Origin: Bathynomus jamesi
Lineage: Eukaryota > Arthropoda > Malacostraca > Isopoda > Cirolanidae
Direction of reading: 5' to 3'
Assembly: GCA_023014485.1 (NCBI GenBank)
Contig: JAJOZX010005619.1
Span: 252,682 to 316,681 of the forward strand
Length of the DNA stretch: 64,000 bases
Under the pieces are notes generated by a model, which worked only from the letters and a program-made list of their open reading frames with translations, searched no databases and was not told where the DNA came from. Each line of letters starts with the position of its first letter. Within the stretch, counting starts at the first letter, position 1. The translations under genes and the position numbers were made by a program. This document shows, in pieces, positions 57,586 to 64,000 of the stretch.

Positions 57586-58164
57586 ATTTTCAAGTCTGCA
57601 GAAAGAGCGTGTACCAATTCATAAAACTAAGCAATACAAATTTTCCATCTGAATGGTGCATGCTCGGAATTGCGAGCAAGAAAAATAAAGAATAAAGAAA
57701 GTAGGGGGTTGAGAGAAGGGTGGGGGAGGGGAAAAAAGCAACGTTCTTTTCCCCAACCTCCAAACACTTTACATCAAATTTACATTTTAAACTCAAAATA
57801 TTGCGTGTGGCTGTAACTTTATGCAATAAATATTTCACTTTATTCCAAAATAAAAATGTTAAGTTTAACCTTTTTTATATAAAATATTCTTCATACAAAA
57901 ACTTTGTCGTACGGAAATCAAGCGCATAATCAGCTCCATTTCAATTAAGATGATCTCCCGAGCGAATGCAACAAGAGGGGGGAAAAAAAGGCTCGTCACT
58001 TTTTTCCTTAAGAAGCGAGTGTCGTTTAAAAAAAACAACTTTGTATTCAGACCTTTGGACTGATAGAAAAATGCGTATTCACGAGGATCTTCGTGCAACA
58101 ACGTACACTTATACTAATAAGTAATAACGACTTGTACTTTAAAAAATAATAATTATATATACCC
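55491..58164. other. gene-free spacer with microsatellites
   Basis: It contains (CA)n at 56350-56403 broken once, (GA)n at 56621-56664, a poly-A run at 56889-56917 and (TA)n at 57550-57581. The short ORFs here are low-complexity or featureless. I see no supported gene. Confidence 0.6.
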
Positions 58165-58217
58165 TGGTTGGCTTTCGCCCGAATTCTTTATTCTGACGAA
58201 GGTCAAGCTTTTTGTTC

Positions 58218-58220
<3 letters not shown>
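58165..58220 (-). mobile_element. LINE-tail-like remnant near microsatellite
   Basis: TATTCTGACGAAGGTCAAGC followed by GTTCCAC resembles the end of repeat B (about 11945-11981) and the minus-strand tail of the CCCH LINE (ACGAAGGTCAAGCTTG). It sits next to a CA/TA microsatellite at 58219-58283. Short, so tentative. Confidence 0.4.
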
Positions 58221-58287
<67 letters not shown>

Positions 58288-58377
58288 CATATATACTAGA
58301 ATGCCTTATGCATATTGCGCAGCAAAAAATAAAAAAAAAACCAGAAACAACTTCAGGTGGGGGACTAGAAGGGTCAA

Positions 58378-58614
58378 GTGTATTACTAAAACTTTCTCTG
58401 GTTCTCCCTTAATGCGTATACAACACTAAATTTGGTGCAGATTACCCAGCCGTTAAGCATATATAAATGAATACTGGGGCCCCCTCTCAGTCTCCTTCCA
58501 GGGACTGGGGCTGGGAGAGGCGAATGTGTTACTGAAACCTTACCCGGGTCTCCTTTAATGTGTATACTAAATCTGGTGCAGATTATCCTAGCTGTTTAGG
58601 CGTGTATAAATGAA
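58378..58614 (+). repeat. Tandem duplication of about 145-bp unit
   Basis: Two diverged copies start at TGTATTACTAAAAC (58378) and TGTGTTACTGAAAC (58525). Each continues with CTCC-TTAATG, CTAAAT-TGGTGCAGATTA, an AGC-GTT block and GTATAAATGAA. It resembles a dispersed 3'-UTR-like repeat. No ORF is present. Confidence 0.75.
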
Positions 58615-58641
58615 CATGCATCATCATCATTATCCCATATA

Positions 58642-58643
<2 letters not shown>

Positions 58644-58677
<34 letters not shown>
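58644..58677. repeat. (TG)n microsatellite
   Basis: About 17 TG units run directly into the left terminus of the next mariner-like element. Confidence 0.95.
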
Positions 58678-58680
<3 letters not shown>

Positions 58681-60249
58681 AAAAAAGTGGCCCCATTTCT
58701 CACCGGGCCAACAAAACCACAATTCCAAAGATAACTAAATGAAACAGAAATCATATTACACCGTTTATGCTGTTCTTAAAATAAGAGCGTTTTAATTTAA
58801 CTCGTCAGGAACCTTCAATTTACTTACGTTGTTGGAACCATGGGATCTATATGACCCCAGGCCTAAAATCTTACAAAATGGTACTATAAAAAGTCGGTAA
58901 TGAAACAACAACGTGAATAAAACATTGTATTTCATATTTAAGAACTTTTAATGAATAATATCTTCTCTTTCAAAGTTTTGACCCGATAATGGCTCCTGAT
59001 GAGGGTTAAATCGGATGAGTAGTCTTTTCGCAAAATCAACTTTAACAACAGTTTTTAAAAAATAAAGATGACGATACGAAAGTAAGAAAACTGCTAAATT
59101 AAAGAAAAAGGTTTTGGTATTGAAAGAATAGTAAAACAGTATCCTGATCGACATTGGTCTGCACGTAGTGTGTCACGTTTGTTGCAAAGAAAATCCGTGG
59201 CGTACAGCAAGGAACCCAGAAAACAGTGAATCTGTAAATGAACTTAGTTGCTGCCAATAAGACAATCCCCGTTCAAGTTTGAGTGTCTGGATAACTGCTT
59301 ATCGCACTGGTTTTAAATAAATTCCTTGCATCGAACTGCAAAAAAGACCTTGGCCTAATTTAAGCCCTTCCAAGCGCATCCTATATGTGAGCAGTCCCAA
59401 ATAAAACGTGTCTAAGGTTGCTGTCGACTGCTTCGCCGGTTTAGATCAAATAAAGACGCGTTTGGTTTACGGATGGATACGTTTACACTAGCAAACATGA
59501 CGAAATACGCAAAACGACTGAGTGTACAGTGATGTAGGAAAAAAAACAAGGCACTTCAAAAAGCAGTTTCATTCGAAAAAGACATCACTTCAGTCAGTCT
59601 GTGATGGTTTCCGTTGGAGTTTCTCGTTTAGGAAAAACATTCACTGTTTTCGTCGATAAAGGTGTGAAAATTGATTCAAAACATTATTGTGACGATATCT
59701 TGAATAAGATGTTACTGAGATTGAAAGTTACGGTGAGAATTACGTTTTTCAGCAAGATAGCACTCCACGTCATTGGTTCCGGTACACCATCGCATAATTG
59801 CAAGAACAATATCCTGATTTCATCGCGCCAAAAGATTGACTACCAAATACTCCACCAAATCCAGTTGACTATTTCATATAAGAGCGTCCAGTTGACAAAA
59901 TATCCAAGATGTCAATCAACTTCGAGGGTGTGTATTTTAACAGCGTGAAATGAGCTCGTTCAAGACATCGTATCTGCAGCAGTTCGCCAGTGGTGGCGCA
60001 CAATTGATCACTAATAATAATGCAAGACACACTGAACACTCGCTGCTCTAATGTTTTATTCAATTTGTTTTTATTCCTTCTAAACTTCTTTAACGTTAAG
60101 TAAGTCTCTAATTTCCCTCCTTTTCAATTTTACTTTTTTTAAAAACTATTTTCAAATTGAATTCGATTTAAATAATCATTCTCTCATTTTAAGGACAATA
60201 TAGAGGACGTAATATGATGCGTGTTTCATTCAGGCCACTTTATTGGGAC
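58676..60249 (+). mobile_element. mariner-like element remnant (relative of the 6.4-kb copy)
   Basis: The ends GTCCCAAAAAAGTGGCC (58676) and the complement of GGCCACTTTATTGGGAC (60233-60249) form imperfect inverted repeats. TA follows on the right; the left flank is a TG repeat. Inside, a heavily decayed transposase is visible. It has YTSKHDEIRKTTE (about 59492), MVSVGVSRLGKT and GVKIDSKHYCDDIL (ORF 59601-59945). These match VMVSVGVSKLGKT and PGVKINAQYY of the element at 6384-7964, so both belong to the same clade. Catalytic blocks are largely destroyed. Confidence 0.75.
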
Positions 60250-60282
60250 TAGTGTGTGTATATATATATATATATATATACA

Positions 60283-60683
60283 CAGGGTGGTGCAAAAGTC
60301 TGGACCCATAGGCGGTTTATATGGAAAAAAAGTGTGGCCTGCAGGAAGTTTATTATGAAATGAAATTTAATTAACCATACACCAGTGACTAAATTATGTT
60401 AAATTTAACGTTCTAGTTCAGAATTTACAATAAGTGTAATGGTATTTCGTATAATCGAGGCATAAAGAAATTTGCGACTGAACGTGAGGTGGCTCCTTCT
60501 TTTTGCGTACAAAAGCACAAGCTCTATTCTTTCTGCTATTGTTAACTTGTCTGTCATAGGGTAACAATCTGAAAAATATTTAGTAAAATTATAAACAAAA
60601 ATTAAATTATAAAAACTATTATAAAAATCGAAAGATATATTTTATATAAATTGCCTATGGGTCCAGACTTTTGCACCACCCTG
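60283..60683. mobile_element. Mariner-type MITE, 401 bp
   Basis: The ends CAGGGTGGTGCAAAAGTCTG and their complement match over about 30 bp, including the inner GGACCCATAGGC. TA follows on the right; the left has CA, one change from TA. There is no coding capacity. Confidence 0.88.
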
Positions 60684-60742
<59 letters not shown>

Positions 60743-60743
<1 letters not shown>

Positions 60744-60961
60744 AGGGTGAACCAAATGTAGGTGGACAGTAAATGATAACGTTTATTTTGAGAATACATA
60801 TTTAATTTTTTTGTATACTATATACAAATAAAATTTAAATAAATTTAGTTATATATTTAATTAATATAACACAAACACCATAGTTATAATGAACACCATA
60901 GTTATAATATAATATAACACAAACCGTATTCAACCTACTGTCCACCTACTTTTGGTTCACC

Positions 60962-60964
<3 letters not shown>
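60743..60964. mobile_element. Small MITE, 222 bp, GGTGAACC termini
   Basis: GGTGAACCAAATGTAGGTGG on the left pairs with the complement of CCACCTACTTTTGGTTCACC on the right, with one mismatch. The outermost bases differ (TAG versus CAC). AT microsatellites lie on both sides. There is an internal duplication of ACACCATAGTTATAAT. Confidence 0.82.

Positions 60965-60966
<2 letters not shown>

Positions 60967-61037
<71 letters not shown>
60967..61037. repeat. (TA)n microsatellite
   Basis: Two TA runs separated by TACTG-like interruptions. The following 61038-61835 stretch holds no recognised gene, only AT-rich sequence. Confidence 0.95.
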
Positions 61038-61038
<1 letters not shown>

Positions 61039-61835
61039 TGAGACAGTCATTCTTGTTCCGAGCTTTTAAAAGATACTCTTTCGTCTCAATTTAAAGGTTG
61101 GAAAATATAGAAATGAAGTATAAAGGAAGAGTAAAAATTGTATTCATCATTTAATCAACGTGCAAAAAATAGCAAATAAAAACGATGAATAATCGCTAAT
61201 TCTACTTGAAATAGACTTGACCATTTTCACGAAAAGTGGCCTGTAAAAATTGTAGGGGCATTTTGAGTAGAAGCTGGTGACTAGTGTTTTTTACTTAATT
61301 CAAGGGTCCTCTTAATGATGAAATAGGATACCAAGCTATATTTTTAGTTTTTTACCTTCAAAATAGCTAAAAACATAATGGCCGTTAAAGTCGATTCTTT
61401 GTAAAATGGCGCTATGCGTTTCTTTTACACTTTCGTCAATAATTAACGGATTTTGACGAAAATTGGCATTTTTCATCACTGGATCACGTGGAAACTATTC
61501 TGTAAATATCAGCATTCTATCTTTGCTAGGGAAAAAGTTGGCCCACTAACATAATGTAATGTTTTTATTACAGTGACGTAGTTGGGGGCAGGAGATATAG
61601 AGCGAGCAATTACAAGTGGACAAGTTTTGTTCTTTGGTTTTGTCTAGACACATGATTTATGACTGTGGTCTATAGAAACAATAAAATAACTGGGATATGT
61701 ACCGAAAATTATATTTAAAAGTACAACATGCTACATATATTGCACAAAACCATTGTAAACTTAAGCAGATTGAGAAGTACTGTTACTTTATGTACTGTTG
61801 TTAAGACAGCCATCCTGCCCAGTTGCCTTCCTACA

Positions 61836-63265
61836 TCCACAAGCTGCAGTACATGGAAGTTTAGTTTTTCTGCATTTGCAACGCATGGTTCAACACCTAG
61901 CAAGACAAGAGCAAGACACAAGCTCAACACAAGCCTCAGGGATCGGATCAAGTGTCATCAGTATGGGCCGCAATCCCGAATTGTCTCGTCTCCATCCCAT
62001 CTCAGTGACTTCGGGAAGTTGTGGAAATGGGCAGTGAGCATTTTTCCAAAGTGTACACTGATAATGCACACGCTGTATATGATATTTACAGGAATCACTT
62101 GTGGGGGGCATCAGTTCTGGTTTGCAGGATTTTTCAAACAATTTTGCGTGCGGCATCAACACTCTCACACCCTCAACACCATAAATTCTGCACATGAACG
62201 TTTCTGCTGACTTCAGTTGATTTGGTGTTAAATTTCCTACTCTCCAAGCCAAGCAGAAGCTGGTGATGATGCAGAAATACTTTCATGCTGTCTGCTTTGT
62301 GTGCCAGAAATATGGGATGTGGTGTCACACCCTGTCAGGGCATGAAATGGAAGAAGAGATTCCAGTGAATTTGGTGGAAGGTTATCATAGACTGCACGGA
62401 CAGGGATGTACTTCCTCCTTTGGCTGTTCCGGCCATCATCCAAAGATTGTCACAAATGTATTTTTGCAAATGTGACACCAAGAGTAAAAGGACATCTGTG
62501 TCTCTTGCAGACACCACGATGTTGTCAATATGACAGTTGATCGCATGTAGAACAAGCCGAGTATCTGCTTCCTCATGTGCCACTCTTATGGGGTTCAGAT
62601 TTGTTGTGCCACGAGAAGACCTAACATCCTGCTCATCTTCGAAACCGCCTGCGACTATTATCTCCTTGTCTCTCGGAGCATGTAACAGAAGTTCCTCAGA
62701 GAAAGTGAGCCAGATTTGCCTTGTTTTTCTGGTAAGGAAATGAAATTCATCTATGATTTTGGTAGCGGTACCTCTCGGCCATCAATTACGCGTCGGATTG
62801 GTCGAGTTAGTCTTCGTAAGTCTGTTGCGTGTTCCTGCTTTTATAGATTCTTCTCGGTATCTGTCAAAATTACATCTATAGGTTCATATGCCATTCCCGA
62901 CTGGATGATTGACCTTGTGAATATATCGGCTAAATCTCCAAACGTCTTGGCACCGTCTGGCTTCAATCGAAGCACACGGGCTTGTCCTCTATCAGTAGAC
63001 ACGCAGAGCTGTTGTTGAGATGTAGTGTGTCGGGACACTCAATGTCTGAAGTCAAAATTTCGGCCAGCATTGCTTTGTTTCCCGTTCTCAAATTACCATT
63101 CATTTCTGCCAAAGCAAGAGGAACAGGTAAAAGTTCATGTTTCAAAATATTTTTAAGTCCACTGTACGTCCATCTGCAAATGAGGTCACAAGACGTTGCA
63201 AAAAATGTTGATCTGCTTTGAACACAATTTTCTTTTTCTTTTCCGTGTTGTTTGTACGACATCAT
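61836..63265 (-). pseudogene. Decayed transposon-type protein with EADT/RDTDVL nuclease-like core
   Basis: On the minus strand, broken frames read in order. First come LRLKPDGAKTFGDLADIFTR (62970) and RPIRRVIDGREVPLP (about 62790). IVAGGFEDEQDVRSSRG and HEEADTRLVLHAINCHI follow (about 62570), then VVSARDTDVLLLLVSH. FHALTGCDTTSHISGTQSRQ, FMCRIYGVEGV and PPTSDSCKYHIQRVHYQ come next. A Cys-rich tail CKCRKTKLPCTAACGCRKAT ends it at about 61840. I know this protein as a multicopy unnamed family in invertebrates. The EADT and DTDVLLLL blocks recall PIN/FEN-type nucleases, which is inference. At least four frame breaks are present. No termini are found. Confidence 0.65.
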
Positions 63266-63320
63266 AAAAGTTTCTAAATGTTTGGGTGGTTTTTTATTTA
63301 TGGTATCAATATCGGGCGCT

Positions 63321-63470
63321 AGGACAGTTTGCCTACGGACAATTTGCCTACGACAGTTTGCCTACGGACAGTTTGCCTACGGACAGTTTGCCTACGGGAC
63401 AGTTTGCCTACGACATTATGCCTACTGGACATTATGCCTACTGGACATTATGCCTATGGAAACCATGCCT
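63321..63470 (+). repeat. Minisatellite, about 15-bp unit, ten copies
   Basis: The units GGACAGTTTGCCTAC (first six) grade into GGACATTATGCCTACT and finally GAAACCATGCCTATG. The invariant core is TGCCTA. Unit length is 14-17 bp, so all three reading frames are repetitive. Confidence 0.95.
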
Positions 63471-63670
63471 ATGTGGTATATTTATCCTTACCTTATTTAA
63501 CTTATTTAACTTCAGATTCATGCAAAAGATTAATTCAAAATAAAATGTGTTTTGCCCTTATAGCATAAATGTCTGAAATATATCAAGTAAGAAAGGAAAC
63601 AGAAGTTTTCACATAATGGATATTTGTATGTGTTTGATAATGTAGCAAGCGCGACCCTTTCGTTACTTTT

Positions 63671-64000
63671 TTGGCGTGCGAGCAAAAGAGTCAGTGTATT
63701 ATAAGTGTGTATATATAATATGGTACTTTTCCGTTATCTGCCCCCTTGACGATTGGTTGGTTAAGTCGTGATATTTCGTTAAAACTAACGAAAATATCAC
63801 GACTTAACTAACCAATCGTCAAGGGCGTACAGTTGACCTAACCGGGCAGTGACGATTGGTTAGGTTAAGTTGTGATATTTTGATAGTTTTAATGAAATAT
63901 CATGACTGAACCTAACCAATCGTCAAGGGGCAGAAACGGAAAAGTACCCATATTATATATACACCTTATAATACACTGACTCTTTTGCTTGCACCGCCAA
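63671..64000. repeat. Compound foldback element reaching the window end
   Basis: The outer arms TTGGCG-TGC-AGCAAAAGAGTCAG (from 63671) and their complement (ending CGCCAA at 64000) enclose a further matched stretch including TATTATAAG and AAAAGTAC. Within this stem are two adjacent long hairpins built on TTGACGATTGGTT and its complement, about 63748-63826 and 63851-63932. The result is a three-way or cruciform-capable structure. No coding sequence is seen. The true right end may lie beyond the window. Confidence 0.85.

Noticed and set aside
63700..64000. Possible CRISPR-like or tandem array
   Set aside because: The repeats are inverted, not direct with unique spacers; the structure is a foldback element in eukaryotic DNA.

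Overview
The window looks like intergenic DNA from an AT-rich animal genome, most plausibly an arthropod and perhaps a crustacean. That placement is inference. It rests on the very high density of long dinucleotide microsatellites and on the mixture of CR1/Jockey-like LINEs, Penelope-like elements, Tc1/mariner, hAT and CACTA-type elements. I recognise no host protein-coding gene with confidence. The one candidate is a short exon-like ORF on the minus strand near 39.2-39.4 kb. There is no bacterial-style operon, rRNA, CRISPR or phage signal.

Layout. 1-4.3 kb: two decayed Tc1/mariner-family transposases, each interrupted by a hAT-type MITE with a target duplication. 4.3-8.4 kb: a repeat arm (A) loaded with a CR1 LINE fragment, a LINE tail and a DD37D mariner-like element. 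10.2-12.0 kb: a minisatellite-rich repeat (B). 14.0-16.6 and 16.6-17.7 kb: inverted copies of A and B; the inverted A lacks the CR1 and mariner insertions and instead carries a 1-kb CACTG-ended element. 18.4-24.6 kb: Penelope-like, Tc1, ZBED5-like hAT and CACTA-like transposase pseudogenes, plus a candidate hammerhead ribozyme. 24.7-28.3 kb: a structurally complete hAT-like transposon with roughly 300-bp inverted ends, an 8-bp target duplication and a 643-codon ORF. 28.4-33.3 kb: a Tc1 element, a Penelope fragment, an internally deleted mariner and a terminal-repeat bracket that encloses a MITE and a tRNA-like sequence. 33.3-38.6 kb: two copies of a CCCH zinc-finger LINE in opposite orientation. 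41.0-46.8 kb: two CR1 LINEs, one carrying an SGNH-esterase ORF1, an endonuclease and an intact RT ORF. 47.3-55.5 kb: a hAT MITE, a long LINE with PHD and CCCH fingers and another LINE fragment, all between a pair of direct repeats of about 250 bp. 58.4-64 kb: mariner remnants, three-terminus MITEs, a decayed DNA-transposon protein, a 15-bp minisatellite and a compound foldback repeat reaching the window end.

How it works together. Nearly everything here is selfish DNA, mostly inactivated by frameshifts, CGA-to-TGA type stops and internal deletions. The exceptions are the hAT-like ORF, the CR1 RT ORF and several sets of intact termini. The most informative pattern is the link between LINEs and microsatellites. 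All three CR1 copies lie between (CT)n tracts in one fixed orientation. All copies of the CCCH LINE abut (AT)n. The A and B inverted duplicates provide filled and empty sites that date several insertions relative to one another.
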